From Fodinibius halophilus (GTDB lineage: Bacteria > Bacteroidota > Rhodothermia > Balneolales > Balneolaceae), in contig NZ_JAALLS010000014.1 in NCBI RefSeq assembly GCF_011059105.1, positions 50,392-114,391 on the forward strand: a stretch of 64,000 nucleotides of DNA. The letters are read 5' to 3'. Made by a program: the position numbers and the translations under genes. Below are positions 24,164 to 35,569 of this stretch, piece by piece. Position 1 is the first letter of the stretch; every line of letters begins with the position of its first letter. The notes under the pieces are model-generated. The model saw only the letters and a list, made by a program, of their open reading frames with translations, was not told the DNA's origin and ran no database searches.

Positions 24164-24556
24164 TTACGACTCGTCTTCTTGTGGGCTCTGTTCTTTTTCT
24201 TGTTGAACAGTGAGACCAAATCGTTTACCGAAATCAAGAATAAAGTCAACTACTTCGTCATCAATGGTGCGCTTCTCTTCATCCAGAGAGCTTCCGCGAA
24301 ACCCCATACGTCCGCCGGTTTTTTTGAGTTCAAAACGACTCTGTTTACCGGTGAATTCAATAATACAGGTAAGGGTTACACTTGCGTTTATCTGTTTCTC
24401 ATATTCTTCATAAACTGCAACGTGAACCTGGTCACCGGTATCCGACGATTTGTAGTCGTACAAGTATTTCGGTTCAATTTGTTCAAATAGTTGGTTCGGC
24501 ATGCGTCTTAAAGTATCTGCCGGACCATAAACAAGATACTTGCTTACAGTTGCCAT
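24164..24556 (-). CDS. Hypothetical protein upstream of prmC
   Basis: A 130-residue soluble protein that I do not recognise. The centre is beta-rich (QVHVAVYEEYEKQINASVTL, CIIEFTGKQSRFELKKTGG), followed by a helix (DDEVVDFILDFGKRFGL) and a Glu/Gln-rich tail. The VYEEYE...GG pattern recalls the small DUF6054 family, but this is a weak impression. There is no signal peptide. It is 18 bases from prmC on the same strand and probably cotranscribed. Confidence 0.65.
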   Translation of the reverse strand: MATVSKYLVYGPADTLRRMPNQLFEQIEPKYLYDYKSSDTGDQVHVAVYEEYEKQINASVTLTCIIEFTGKQSRFELKKTGGRMGFRGSSLDEEKRTIDDEVVDFILDFGKRFGLTVQQEKEQSPQEDES

Positions 24557-24761
24557 AATGTGTTAACTTCTATTGGTAAATTACTTAGATTGTAAAGAGC
24601 CTGAATAAAAGTTTTTATTCAACCATAGTCAAGTTTATTTAGTGCTTTTTTCTGACTTATTTTTCTATACATTAAAAGATGTATAATTTTTTGTGCTTAA
24701 TGACTGTTATACTAGTAACATTTGTTATGTGTACGCGAATATGAATTGTGACAATTATATT

Positions 24762-25652
24762 ATGATGATTTCTAGAACATTGAAGTTTAGTATTGCCTTG
24801 CTAGTGCTTTTGGGTATGGCATTGGCTAATGATGCGCATGCACAGCTTGTAGAACCAGAGGTGAAAGAAGCACTTGAACCCAAGACCCCTTTCTCTGAAG
24901 ATAAAAGTAATGAATACGGTCTTGATCTGTTTGTTAATAACTTCGGCTTTGGCCTGGGTGTACATTATGCAAAGTATGTAGGGCCATTTACTGCTATTAC
25001 TTTTCGGTCCGGGATAACAGGGGTTCGGGACGATAGTGAACAAACTTTTCAAAGTTATTTTACCGGCAATAAAGTTATTCCTAATAAATATAAAAGGGCT
25101 TTCGGCTTCCCTTTTTTAATGGGAATTAAGCACCGTATTTTTCCGGCTAAAATTGAAGATAATTTCCGTGTGTTTGTTAGTGCGGGGTTAGGACCGGCCA
25201 TGGTTTTTACCTATCCGTACCTCCAGGATAAGAATAATAATGGGTTTCGAGATTTTCGATTGATCAAAGTGCGAGGCGGTGGTTCGGTTTTACGACCGGT
25301 TGAACAGGTCAATGACTTTTTTAGTGGATGGAAAAACGGGAGCACACACTGGGGGTTCAATGGAGAAATTAAAATCGGGGCCGACCTGGGAAGCTCATTT
25401 GGCGGCCAAACGACTGTCGAAATCGGATACTTTTTCTATTATCTCAAAGATGGCTTACAAATAATGGAGCCTTACAAGCCATATGGTTATACAGAGCCTG
25501 ATGGCTCCGATCCTGGATTTCCAATAGCATGTATGAAAAATAATACGGCAGTACCGTGCCAAGTAGAAGGAGCCAATCGTAATTCTTTTAATCCGGCCCA
25601 GAAGTATTTTGGAACCCCACAAATTAAAGTCACGATCGGCGGCATGTGGTAG
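24762..25652 (+). CDS. Exported outer-membrane-type hypothetical protein
   Basis: About 296 residues. The start at 24762 is chosen because it begins MMISRTLKFSIALLVLLGMA followed by NDAHAQ, a standard signal peptide with AHA-Q cleavage; the frame extends to 24693 but that would bury the signal. The mature protein has alternating aromatic/hydrophobic strands with glycine turns (GLDLFVNNFGFGLGVHYAKY, FRVFVSAGLGPAMVF, TTVEIGYFFYYLKDGL), as in outer-membrane beta-barrels. It ends in IKVTIGGMW, a terminal aromatic as in barrel proteins. Two cysteines near the end may form a disulfide. The role is unknown. Confidence 0.72.
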   Translation: MMISRTLKFSIALLVLLGMALANDAHAQLVEPEVKEALEPKTPFSEDKSNEYGLDLFVNNFGFGLGVHYAKYVGPFTAITFRSGITGVRDDSEQTFQSYFTGNKVIPNKYKRAFGFPFLMGIKHRIFPAKIEDNFRVFVSAGLGPAMVFTYPYLQDKNNNGFRDFRLIKVRGGGSVLRPVEQVNDFFSGWKNGSTHWGFNGEIKIGADLGSSFGGQTTVEIGYFFYYLKDGLQIMEPYKPYGYTEPDGSDPGFPIACMKNNTAVPCQVEGANRNSFNPAQKYFGTPQIKVTIGGMW

Positions 25653-27241
<1,589 letters not shown>

Positions 27242-27342
27242 GTTTTAGCAACTTTCAGCGTTGGGCAGTACCCGGCGGAACGGTCCGGCGCTGGCCTACT
27301 TTTCGATATTCATATAAGAATTGGTGCACATAATATTTTTGG

Positions 27343-28473
27343 ATGCAAATAACGAGCCTGAAGCTGCAAAACTTTCGAAATCACGTTGAGACGACGGTAG
27401 ATTGGGCTCCGCATATGAATGTTATTATCGGGCAGAACGGGGCCGGTAAAACCAATCTTATTGATGCTATCCATTACCTGTGTATGAGCCGCAGTTTTGT
27501 ATCCAGCAGCGATATGTATGTGGTAAATCAGGATGCTACCTTTTTTATGATAAAGGGGCATTTCGAAGGGAATATTCGCTCCAGTTTTGATGTGGGCTGT
27601 TCCTATTCCCGGGGAGAGGGCAAAAAAATATTTGTCAACGAAAGTCCCCTGGATCGCCTTTCCGACCTTATTGGCATGGTACCGGTTGTAGTACTTTCGC
27701 CGCGGGATAAAAAGTTAACCAGCGAGGGACCCAGTGAACGCCGCTCTTTTGTCGATTCTTTTATCAGCCAAATTTCTCCGGCCTACCTGCAAGATCTGCT
27801 GGATTTTCGAAAGGCGCGTAAGCAGCGAAATAAATTACTGCAGCAGTTTAGGGGCAGCAGAGAGGTGCTTGTTTCGTATCTTGAACCCTGGAACGTACAG
27901 CTCTTGGAATACGGTTCGCGTATTGTAGCAAAGCGTACGCAGGTATTGAATAAATTCCAGGATTTCCTGGCACAAGAGTATGAAGTGATATCTGGGATGC
28001 GCCACGAGCCTCACCTGGAGTATCAAACCTTTTGTGAGCCCGACGAAGGGGAGGCCACAATACGTGAACGCTATAAGGCCAAGCTCGAAGAAGAGCAGGA
28101 TCACGAAATTGAACGTGAGCTCACACTGGTGGGGCCGCACCGCGACGAGATCGTTTTTTACCTGGATGATTTTGAACTGCGCAAATATGGCTCTCAGGGT
28201 CAACATCGGCTTTTTGCCCTGGCTTTGAAACTGGCCCAGCTTTTGTATTTTTCAGAAGAGCTGGATGATCTGCCCATTTTTTTGCTGGATGATGTTTTTG
28301 GGGATCTGGATGCCCAACGCACGGATGTGTTATTAAATGCGTTAATTGAGCATGCCGGGCAAACCTTTGTGACGGCTGCTAATCCTATCCCTTTTGATGA
28401 TTATCTTACATTTGATGGGGAACGGAACCGTAAATTTAAAGTCGAAAACGGCAATATTAATCGCTTAAAATAG
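27343..28473 (+). CDS. recF: DNA replication and repair protein RecF
   Basis: A 376-residue SMC-like ATPase that loads RecA at gaps through RecFOR. The Walker A motif is G30-QNGAGKT-37; LVGPHRDE and YGSQGQHRLFALALKLA form the ABC signature region, and LDDVFGDLDAQR holds Walker B and the D-loop. It starts a run recF-DUF721, 4 kb from oriC, consistent with the frequent placement of recF near the origin. Confidence 0.96.
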   Translation: MQITSLKLQNFRNHVETTVDWAPHMNVIIGQNGAGKTNLIDAIHYLCMSRSFVSSSDMYVVNQDATFFMIKGHFEGNIRSSFDVGCSYSRGEGKKIFVNESPLDRLSDLIGMVPVVVLSPRDKKLTSEGPSERRSFVDSFISQISPAYLQDLLDFRKARKQRNKLLQQFRGSREVLVSYLEPWNVQLLEYGSRIVAKRTQVLNKFQDFLAQEYEVISGMRHEPHLEYQTFCEPDEGEATIRERYKAKLEEEQDHEIERELTLVGPHRDEIVFYLDDFELRKYGSQGQHRLFALALKLAQLLYFSEELDDLPIFLLDDVFGDLDAQRTDVLLNALIEHAGQTFVTAANPIPFDDYLTFDGERNRKFKVENGNINRLK

Positions 28474-28485
28474 AGATATACTGTT

Positions 28486-28788
28486 GTGGGACGTTATCGA
28501 TCAAATACTCCTAAATCGCTGAAAGATGCCCTCAAGGATTTCCTTGATGATTACCCGCATCGTAAGCGGCTAAAGCGCGGCATGATTCTGTCGATGTGGG
28601 AGCGTACCGTGGGAAAGAAAATTGCCGAACAGACTGAAAACGTCCATTTCGAACGGGGCAATTTAGTGGTTCATGTGAAGAATCCGGCCTGGCGACAAGA
28701 GATACATATGAAACGATTCAGCATTGCCAAAAAGTTGAATGACAAAGTAGAGGAAAAAATTATTAAAGAAATTGTGGTGCGTTCTTAA
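28486..28788 (+). CDS. DUF721 protein, DciA-like helicase-loading factor
   Basis: A 100-residue protein with a GTG start, 12 bases after recF. The DUF721 core is visible: MILSMWERTVGKKIAEQTEN, then LVVHVKNPAWRQEIHMKRFS and the C-terminal NDKVEEKIIKEIVV. In bacteria without DnaC/DnaI loaders, DUF721 proteins of this type (DciA) load or regulate the DnaB helicase. Its place after recF and near oriC fits replication. Orthology to DciA is inferred. Confidence 0.82.
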   Translation: MGRYRSNTPKSLKDALKDFLDDYPHRKRLKRGMILSMWERTVGKKIAEQTENVHFERGNLVVHVKNPAWRQEIHMKRFSIAKKLNDKVEEKIIKEIVVRS

Positions 28789-28856
28789 ACGCTTGTGCAA
28801 AGTCCTCTTGCAATGGATTAGGCCTCGAATTATATTGGCTGAAACTTTAATGTGTT

Positions 28857-29861
28857 GTGATGTCCAAATTTGAAGAATATAAAGAGAAATTTATATCAGG
28901 CTGGTGGAATGACTTTGTCAAAAAATCTGATGAAGAAGCCGAGCTGGAGATCGGCCGTGAACGTATTGTTGTATTTGCTGTTGCGTTAATTCTCGCCTTT
29001 TGTTTTTGGCTGATGGTAAATCTAAGCCGGGAGTATAATTTGAATGTGGAGTTACCCATAACATTGGGAGCTGTACCGGAGGAGCAGGCCCTGGTCGAGG
29101 ATCTGCCCGATAAAGCGACAGTAAGTGTGTCGGGCGAAGGGTGGAAGCTTATCAGTCTGTACAATAATCCCCCTACAATAAATGTGGACGTTACCAATGC
29201 AGAAGTAAATGTATACGACCAGGTTCAGCAACGCATGAATACGCTTCCTGATATTAATGTGCAAAAAGTGCAGCCGCTTATTTTGGATGTGGACCTTGAA
29301 GAGCGGGTATCAAAAAAAGTACCGGTACGTTCGCGTGTTAATGTCTCTTTTGATAAGCTATATGATTTTGTAGGATCCCCTGAACTTTCTCCCGACAGTG
29401 TTGTCATTAGTGGTGCGCGTTCGCTGATTGCTAATATCAAAGAATGGCCGACGGATTCTGTTAACGTTACGGGGGTTGCCGGTGATTTATCACAGTTGGT
29501 GCAGCTTAAAGAATCCGGTGAGCTGCTTAACATTTCCAATGAACAAGTAACGTTTTCCGGGAAGGTATCACAGTTTACCGAAGGGGAAAAAGTCATAGAT
29601 GTTTCCACTCGTAATATGCCATTGGGGCGCAGTATTAGTTTTAGCCCCTCGTCCATCACCGTAAAATACCGGGTGCCTGTCGGAGAGTATAACGATGTGC
29701 AAAAGTTGAATCCCTTTGAGGCATATATCACAAACAGGCAGATTCAACAGGATTCATCCGGTTTTATTACGCCCAAGGTAGAACAGGTCGAGACCAAGTA
29801 TCATATTAAAATTCGGTCGTTCCAGCCGCGAAGTGTCGCCTATTTTATGGTGCTGGATTGA
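28857..29861 (+). CDS. YbbR-domain membrane-anchored protein (CdaR-like)
   Basis: A 334-residue protein with one membrane segment (about residues 34-53, RIVVFAVALILAFCFWLMVN) and a large outside part made of YbbR-type beta-rich repeats, seen in LPITLGAVPEEQ, LPDKATVSVSGEGWKLIS and VPVRSRVNV...PDSVVISGAR. In Firmicutes, YbbR proteins (CdaR) regulate the diadenylate cyclase CdaA; no diadenylate cyclase gene is in the window. The first two codons are both ATG; 28857 is used here. Confidence 0.82.
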   Translation: MMSKFEEYKEKFISGWWNDFVKKSDEEAELEIGRERIVVFAVALILAFCFWLMVNLSREYNLNVELPITLGAVPEEQALVEDLPDKATVSVSGEGWKLISLYNNPPTINVDVTNAEVNVYDQVQQRMNTLPDINVQKVQPLILDVDLEERVSKKVPVRSRVNVSFDKLYDFVGSPELSPDSVVISGARSLIANIKEWPTDSVNVTGVAGDLSQLVQLKESGELLNISNEQVTFSGKVSQFTEGEKVIDVSTRNMPLGRSISFSPSSITVKYRVPVGEYNDVQKLNPFEAYITNRQIQQDSSGFITPKVEQVETKYHIKIRSFQPRSVAYFMVLD

Positions 29862-29874
29862 GAGCAACGAGCTG

Positions 29875-31125
29875 TTAGGCTACTTCTTCGAGCTCCTCTT
29901 CAAAAGGTTTGATAATTTCTTCTACCTCTGCTGCTTCATCAAAGAAAGAGAGTATCTTCAAGATAACTTCATCCACCAGCACATCAGGACAGGATGCACC
30001 GGAAGTAATAGCAATATCAACCGGATCGTTCTCCATGGGGAGCCAGTCTTCGGTGTTTTTAAGCTCCTTGTCCCACTGATTAAAATGCTGAATGCTGTCG
30101 GGCGAAGAGAACTCTTCGGCATCACGCAGGTGGTAAGTAGGGAACGAATGTTCCAGGATTTCTACCAGGTGCATAGTGTTCGACGAATTGTAACCGCCCA
30201 CTACTATGGCAAGATCACTGTCGGTTTCGCCCAGGGCCAGGGTCGCCGATTGGTTTTCGTTTGTAGCGTAGCAGAGCGTATCAGAAGTATCGGCGAAATG
30301 ATCGAGAATATCGGCTTCGCCATACTTTTCAATGGCAGCTTGCTTTAGGATTTCCATTACCTCTTCGGTCTCGGTGGCCAGCATAGTGGTTTGGTTGATC
30401 ACCCCAAAATGTTCAAGGTCTTCATGCGGGTCAAAACCGTCAGTGCTTTTATGACCAAAATGTTTTTCAAAATCAGATTTGGGCCGATCACCGGTTAGAA
30501 TATCTGCCAGGATCTGCGCCTCCTCGGGGTTTAAGACCACCACGCATGCAGAATGGTCTGCACTGTGAGAAAAGGTGGCCCGGGTCTCTTCATGGCGATG
30601 TTTGCCGTGAATAACGAGAGCATGTCCTTTTTTGCCCAGCTGCTTGCCGCGCTTCCAAACCTTTTCCACAAAGGGACAGGTCGTATTATATTCGTATGGA
30701 TCGATTCCCTGCTCTTTAAGACGTTGTTGCATCTCCAGGGTAGTACCAAAAGCGGGTACAATAACAATATCATCTTCGTCCAGCGACTCTATGGGGATCA
30801 GTTCTGTACCGTCCGTTTCAAACAGGAATTTTACTCCCCGATCCAGCAGGTCCTCGTTAACCGTAGGGTTATGGATCATTTCGCTAAGCAGATAGATATC
30901 CTTATCCGGATTTTTAGCTACCGCCTTGTAGGCAATGTCGATCGCATTTTCTACCCCATAACAAAAACCGAAATGACGAGGTACATGAAAACGAACCGGC
31001 CCAAAGTCCAGCACACTGGGTTCCAGATCCTTTTTGCGGGGATCTATCACTTTATTAGCATCTTTCACCTTACGAATAATCGGTGATTGATAAATTTCTG
31101 GAATATCGAACGTCTTGCGACCCAT
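29875..31125 (-). CDS. ispH: 4-hydroxy-3-methylbut-2-enyl diphosphate reductase
   Basis: The last enzyme of the MEP isoprenoid pathway, a [4Fe-4S] reductase making IPP and DMAPP. The three cluster cysteines are C55 (HFGFCYGVENAI), C150 (NTTCPFVEKVW) and C379 (SGASCPDVLVDEV), and the HGKHRHEE and VGGYNSSNT motifs are present. At 416 residues it is the long form, with an N-terminal extension of about 40 residues and insertions relative to the E. coli enzyme of about 316. ispD and ispF lie at 61-62.5 kb. Confidence 0.95.
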   Translation of the reverse strand: MGRKTFDIPEIYQSPIIRKVKDANKVIDPRKKDLEPSVLDFGPVRFHVPRHFGFCYGVENAIDIAYKAVAKNPDKDIYLLSEMIHNPTVNEDLLDRGVKFLFETDGTELIPIESLDEDDIVIVPAFGTTLEMQQRLKEQGIDPYEYNTTCPFVEKVWKRGKQLGKKGHALVIHGKHRHEETRATFSHSADHSACVVVLNPEEAQILADILTGDRPKSDFEKHFGHKSTDGFDPHEDLEHFGVINQTTMLATETEEVMEILKQAAIEKYGEADILDHFADTSDTLCYATNENQSATLALGETDSDLAIVVGGYNSSNTMHLVEILEHSFPTYHLRDAEEFSSPDSIQHFNQWDKELKNTEDWLPMENDPVDIAITSGASCPDVLVDEVILKILSFFDEAAEVEEIIKPFEEELEEVA

Positions 31126-31267
31126 AGGTAGTAAAACTGTCTTAAATTTAGCTCCTGAATATACGGAGCTTAAGGCGAAACATCACGAATTATAACAGAA
31201 GGAAAGAGTCAATCGATCAAATAAAACAAAGAGAATTCAGCCAGCCACATACTCCCCACCTAAACCC

Positions 31268-31334
31268 CACATCTCACAATCTCACATCTCATAATCTCAT
31301 ATCTCAATACTCAAAGTCTCACATCTCAAAGTCT
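31268..31334. repeat. Degenerate TCTCA tandem array, second locus
   Basis: About 9 copies of the 7-8 base words ATCTCAC, AATCTCA, ATCTCAT and AGTCTCAC, ending at the stop codon of smc. It has the same unit and irregular phasing as the array at 25761-25883. Confidence 0.75.
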
Positions 31335-34300
31335 AAACCTCAGCTACCTCATCCAACTTAACACCCACAAGCTGGCTGACGCCCGTCTCCGGCATCGTTA
31401 CCCCGTACATCATCTCTGCCTTACTCATCGTTTTCTTATTGTGCGTAATGATGATAAACTGCGTGTCTTCGCTAAACTGCTTAATCATGGCAGAAAAGCG
31501 TTCGATATTCGCATCATCGAGAGGGGCATCAACCTCATCCAAAACACAAAATGGAGAAGGTTTTACCAGGTAGATGGCAAAGAGTAGTGCAATAGCCGTC
31601 AAGGTTTTTTCGCCGCCCGACAGCTGGTTGATAGTAGAGGGCCGTTTACCCTTGGGATTTGCCTTGATTTCAATACTGGCATCCAGGGGATCTTCCGCAT
31701 CCTGATCAATGACAAGATCACAATAGTCATCATCATTAAAGAGCGTATGAAAGACCTTCTGGAAATTAACCCGGATCTTTTCAAAAGTTTTGTTGAAGCG
31801 TTCGGTGGCCGTTTCATTGATCTGGTCAATAGTTTCCCGAAGTTCTTCTGCAGCTAGTTGCAGGTCAGCAACTTGCTCTTCATAAAAGTCCAGGCGCTCT
31901 TTTTCCTCTTCAAACTCTTCAATAGCCAGCGGGTTGACCTCACCGATCTTATTGAGCTTTTGTTTGAGCCAGGAGATCCGTTTTTTGGCCTCATCGGGCT
32001 CGGTATCTTCGGGGAGCTGCTCGTTAACCTGGTCCATCAGGATACCGTAGGTTTCCCAGATGTGATCAGAGAGGTTTTCGATCTGCATTTCGTACTTCTC
32101 CTTCGACATTGCCAGGTGGTGTACCAGCTCCATATTTACCTCTTTGCGGCGGCGCACCTCTTTAAGTTCTTTCTCTATCTCATTAATTCGTCCGCGCTGT
32201 TTACCGGCAGCTTCTTCGGCATCTTCGAGATTCTTGTCGGCCTTTTTCTTTTGTTCTTTTAAGGTTTCAAGCTGATCTTCGGCTTGTTCAATAGCCGAGC
32301 TGTATTTTTTGATTCGCTTCTTCGATTCCTTGGTCTTTTCGGAGCGAATTTTGAGTCGTTCTTTCAGGTTTTTAATCCCCTCTTGTGCACGCTTAATGTC
32401 GCGTTCGTGATTTTCAACCTTGTTCTTAAGGTCCTGATGCTTCAGCTTGGCGTCATTGAAGCGTTCCTGGGCAATAGATCGTTCTTCTTCGAGCTCTTGC
32501 AGTACCTCTTTCTTTTCTTCCTGCTGTTCATGCAGGTCTTTCAGCTTCTGCTGGAGCTCCTTTTGGCGGGGCTGCAGCCTGTCAAGTTCTTGTTGCGAAT
32601 CGTCTTCGCTGTTGATGAGGTTTTCGCGACGGCTCTTCAGTTCCCCGATATTCTTTTCATAGATCTCAATTTTCTGGGTAAAACTGTTGATCTTGTTACT
32701 GATTTGACGCGCTGCCTTTTCTTTCTCTTTGAGCTCTTTTTCAATAGCAGGGAGATCGATAGCCTGGTACTGCTGCTGCACTTGTTCAAGCTCAGCTTTC
32801 GACTCCTCAATGGTACTGCTAATTTTTGCAGCCCGTTCTTGCAGCTTAGAAATTTTGTCTTTGAGGCCAACACGTATGCCGGCATTTTTGCTTTTGCTTC
32901 CGCTCTGCAAAAATTGGTTCCCGGTCACAACTTCACCATTCAGGGTAACCCCGATAGTACCGTCGCCGGAGACCCCATCATAGGCCTGCTCAACAGAATC
33001 GTACAGCTCTACGTTACCGAGCAGCAGCTCTTTTAGGGCTGAGAACGTTTTGTCACATTCTACCTGTTGGGCCAGAGAGCCGGAAACGGTTTCGTAAGAA
33101 TCAGACAGTTGATCCAGCGGTATAAAAGTGGCGCGCCCTTCTTCGTTTTCTTTTAGCAGCTGAGCCGATCGGCGGGCATCATCGAGTGTATTGACCACCA
33201 CATAGTTGAGCGCGTCGCTAAGCACCGATTCCAGCGCAATAGCGTGATCCTCATCCGTTGACAGCAGGTTGGAAACAACATCCAGCAGCTCAAACTGTTC
33301 GGCATAGTGTTCGAGCAGGAACTGTACGCTCGAGGGAAAAGCCTCATTGGAGCTTGCAATATCCTGGAGCAGCTCAATTTCAGATTCTACAGAATCGAGC
33401 TTGCTTTGCTCACTGCGTATCTGGTCTTTAAGTTCATTCTGCTTTTCTCCCAGCTCTTCTCGCTTATTTCGAGACTGCTCCAGCTTCTCTTGCTGTTCGT
33501 TACTCTTTTGTTTAGCCTCTTCCAGCTTTTCGCGCAGTAGCTTCGTTTCACCGCGGAAATTCATGATCTCATCTTCCAGGTCCTCAATCTCTTCCCGGAT
33601 ACGGATAAGATCTCCTTCGGTATTTTCCAGCCGCGATTCAATTTTTATCCGTTTGGTTTGCAGGTCATTGAGATCCTGGTTGGCTTGCGAGAACGACCGC
33701 TCCAGCTTCTTGAGCGTTTCTCGTTCATCAGAGTACTGCTCCTGAATTTCCGAATATCGCTCTTTGGAATCACTCAGCTTCTGTTCAGCCTTCTGGAGAT
33801 CACCGTCAAAGTTTTCTAGCTTCTTTTTACTGCTTTGAAAAGCCTCACGCAGATCTTTAAGGTCTTTTTCTCCCTGCTCAATATCTTTGGTGTACTGCTC
33901 AATAACGCCCTTTTCATTGTTTATCTTTTCACGCGTTATCTGCAGGTTGGTCTCGGTATCCCGTATTTTAGAGTGCAGTTGGCTTACACGCCGTTGTGCT
34001 TCTGACTGCTTGCGCTCTTTTTCATTGAGCGTACTGCGGGCCGATTCAATCTCTTTTTCAAGCTTCTCTGTTTTGGATACAATCTCTTTCTTCTCCTTGT
34101 CGGCATTATCAATGCGTTCTTCAAGGGGTTCCAGCTCCTCTTTTACCTGCACATATTCATGCTTGTTGAGGGCTTTATCGAGCTGTTCCAGCTCTTTTTT
34201 AAATTTCTTTGCTTTTTTCGCCTTCCCGGCCTGTTTTTCCAGTGATTTTGTCTTCTTTCGTACCTCAACAAGAATATCCTCTACCCGCTGGAGATCCTCT

Positions 34301-34854
34301 TCCGTTTCATCAAGTTTACGGAAGGTTTTTTTGCGCTTTTCTTTGTAGCTGGTAATACCTGCTGCTTCTTCAAAAAGGCGTCGCCGGTCGTTATTTTTAT
34401 CATTGAGAATTTCCTCTACCATCTTAAGCTCAATCACCGAGTAGGCATCAGAACTCATGCCGGTATCCATAAAGAGTTCGGTAATATCTTTAAGACGGCA
34501 GGTAGTACCGTTAATCAGGTATTCACTTTCGCCGGAACGGTATAGGCGCCGGCTAATGGTAAGTTCGTTATATTCGGTGGGCAGCAGTCCCTTGTTGTTG
34601 ATAAAAGTGAGGGATACTTCGGCCATGCCCAGGGCATTCTTCTTGGCCGTACCGTTAAATATGACATTGGCCATGCTAGAGGAGCGAAGCAGGGTAGGGC
34701 GCTGTTCACCCAGTACCCAGCGCATGGCATCAACGATATTGGATTTTCCACAGCCGTTGGGGCCAACAATAGCCGTTATCCCTTTATCAAAAGAGACATT
34801 GGTTTTGTTGGCAAAACTCTTAAATCCCTGTAGTTCCAGTTCGGATATATACAT
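31333..34854 (-). CDS. smc: Chromosome segregation protein SMC
   Basis: A 1173-residue condensin ATPase. The N-terminal head has Walker A G31-PNGCGKS-38; two long coiled coils (about 170-500 and 670-1000) flank a hinge domain (about 510-665, with LLEHYAEQFELLDVVSNLLS and glycine-rich DGVSGDGTIGV). The C-terminal head has the signature LSGGEKTLTAIALLFAIYLV and Walker B FCVLDEVDAPLDDAN. It acts with ScpA and ScpB, which are not in this window. The start is at 34854, just after the frr terminator. Confidence 0.97.
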   Translation of the reverse strand: MYISELELQGFKSFANKTNVSFDKGITAIVGPNGCGKSNIVDAMRWVLGEQRPTLLRSSSMANVIFNGTAKKNALGMAEVSLTFINNKGLLPTEYNELTISRRLYRSGESEYLINGTTCRLKDITELFMDTGMSSDAYSVIELKMVEEILNDKNNDRRRLFEEAAGITSYKEKRKKTFRKLDETEEDLQRVEDILVEVRKKTKSLEKQAGKAKKAKKFKKELEQLDKALNKHEYVQVKEELEPLEERIDNADKEKKEIVSKTEKLEKEIESARSTLNEKERKQSEAQRRVSQLHSKIRDTETNLQITREKINNEKGVIEQYTKDIEQGEKDLKDLREAFQSSKKKLENFDGDLQKAEQKLSDSKERYSEIQEQYSDERETLKKLERSFSQANQDLNDLQTKRIKIESRLENTEGDLIRIREEIEDLEDEIMNFRGETKLLREKLEEAKQKSNEQQEKLEQSRNKREELGEKQNELKDQIRSEQSKLDSVESEIELLQDIASSNEAFPSSVQFLLEHYAEQFELLDVVSNLLSTDEDHAIALESVLSDALNYVVVNTLDDARRSAQLLKENEEGRATFIPLDQLSDSYETVSGSLAQQVECDKTFSALKELLLGNVELYDSVEQAYDGVSGDGTIGVTLNGEVVTGNQFLQSGSKSKNAGIRVGLKDKISKLQERAAKISSTIEESKAELEQVQQQYQAIDLPAIEKELKEKEKAARQISNKINSFTQKIEIYEKNIGELKSRRENLINSEDDSQQELDRLQPRQKELQQKLKDLHEQQEEKKEVLQELEEERSIAQERFNDAKLKHQDLKNKVENHERDIKRAQEGIKNLKERLKIRSEKTKESKKRIKKYSSAIEQAEDQLETLKEQKKKADKNLEDAEEAAGKQRGRINEIEKELKEVRRRKEVNMELVHHLAMSKEKYEMQIENLSDHIWETYGILMDQVNEQLPEDTEPDEAKKRISWLKQKLNKIGEVNPLAIEEFEEEKERLDFYEEQVADLQLAAEELRETIDQINETATERFNKTFEKIRVNFQKVFHTLFNDDDYCDLVIDQDAEDPLDASIEIKANPKGKRPSTINQLSGGEKTLTAIALLFAIYLVKPSPFCVLDEVDAPLDDANIERFSAMIKQFSEDTQFIIITHNKKTMSKAEMMYGVTMPETGVSQLVGVKLDEVAEV

Positions 34855-34873
34855 GCATTAGGTATCAAATGAA

Positions 34874-34909
34874 AAGACTCAAATAATAATCCAGAATTAT
34901 TTGAGTCTT
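34874..34909 (-). terminator. Terminator after frr
   Basis: A perfect 14-base inverted repeat AAGACTCAAATAAT / ATTATTTGAGTCTT with an 8-base loop, followed on the minus strand by TTTTC. It lies between the frr stop (34936) and the smc start (34854). Confidence 0.75.
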
Positions 34910-34935
34910 GTATAGTTGTATATGGCAGCCTTGTG

Positions 34936-35505
34936 TTAAACGGTCATTATTTCTTTTTCTTTCTTCTCAGAGAGCTCCCCAACTTGTTCGGTGTGTTGAT
35001 CAGTCAGATTCTGGATCTCTTCTTCTGCCTCATAGAGCGAGTCTTCGGGAAGAGATTCTTTCTTCACTTTCTTTTCGATCTCCTCATTGGCATCCCGGCG
35101 GGTATTTCGGATCGAGATCCGGGCCTCTTCTGCCAGTTCGTTAACCCGCTTTACCAGTTCTTTACGTCGTTCTTCTGAAAGAATCGGAAGGGGGATACGA
35201 ATAATATTTCCGTCATTACTGGGGTTTAGCCCCAAGCCTGCCGACATAATAGCCTTTTCAATTTCTTCAAGGGCCGATTTATCAAAAGGCTGTACGGTAA
35301 GCAGGCGTGCTTCAGGAGCGCTTACGTTGGCCAGCTGATTTAGTGGGGTTTGTGAGCCGTAGTATTCAACCTTGACCCCATCTAGGATAGAGGGCTGAGC
35401 CTTGCCCGCACGGATATGTGACAGTTCTTTGCGATAGTGTTTTACCGCGCGATCCATTTCTTGATCGGCAGATTTAATAACAGACTGTAATTCTGGAGGA
35501 ATCAT
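34936..35505 (-). CDS. frr: Ribosome recycling factor
   Basis: A 189-residue factor that splits post-termination ribosomes with EF-G. Features include MDRAVKHYRKELSHIRAGKA (the helix with the conserved RxG), VSAPEARLLTVQPFD, GLNPSNDGNIIRIPLP and LSEERRKELVK. It follows pyrH by 64 bases, the common pyrH-frr order, in the tsf-pyrH-frr run on the minus strand. Confidence 0.97.
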   Translation of the reverse strand: MIPPELQSVIKSADQEMDRAVKHYRKELSHIRAGKAQPSILDGVKVEYYGSQTPLNQLANVSAPEARLLTVQPFDKSALEEIEKAIMSAGLGLNPSNDGNIIRIPLPILSEERRKELVKRVNELAEEARISIRNTRRDANEEIEKKVKKESLPEDSLYEAEEEIQNLTDQHTEQVGELSEKKEKEIMTV

Positions 35506-35569
35506 AATATTCGCGTATTATTAATAGTCTTTTTTAATACTGATATCAATCAAAATGAATTTAAGAAAT

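Noticed and set aside
31858..34348. Several long plus-strand frames opposite smc
   Set aside because: They are antisense shadows of the coiled-coil codons of smc; the low-complexity Phe/Leu/Ser-rich translations show this.
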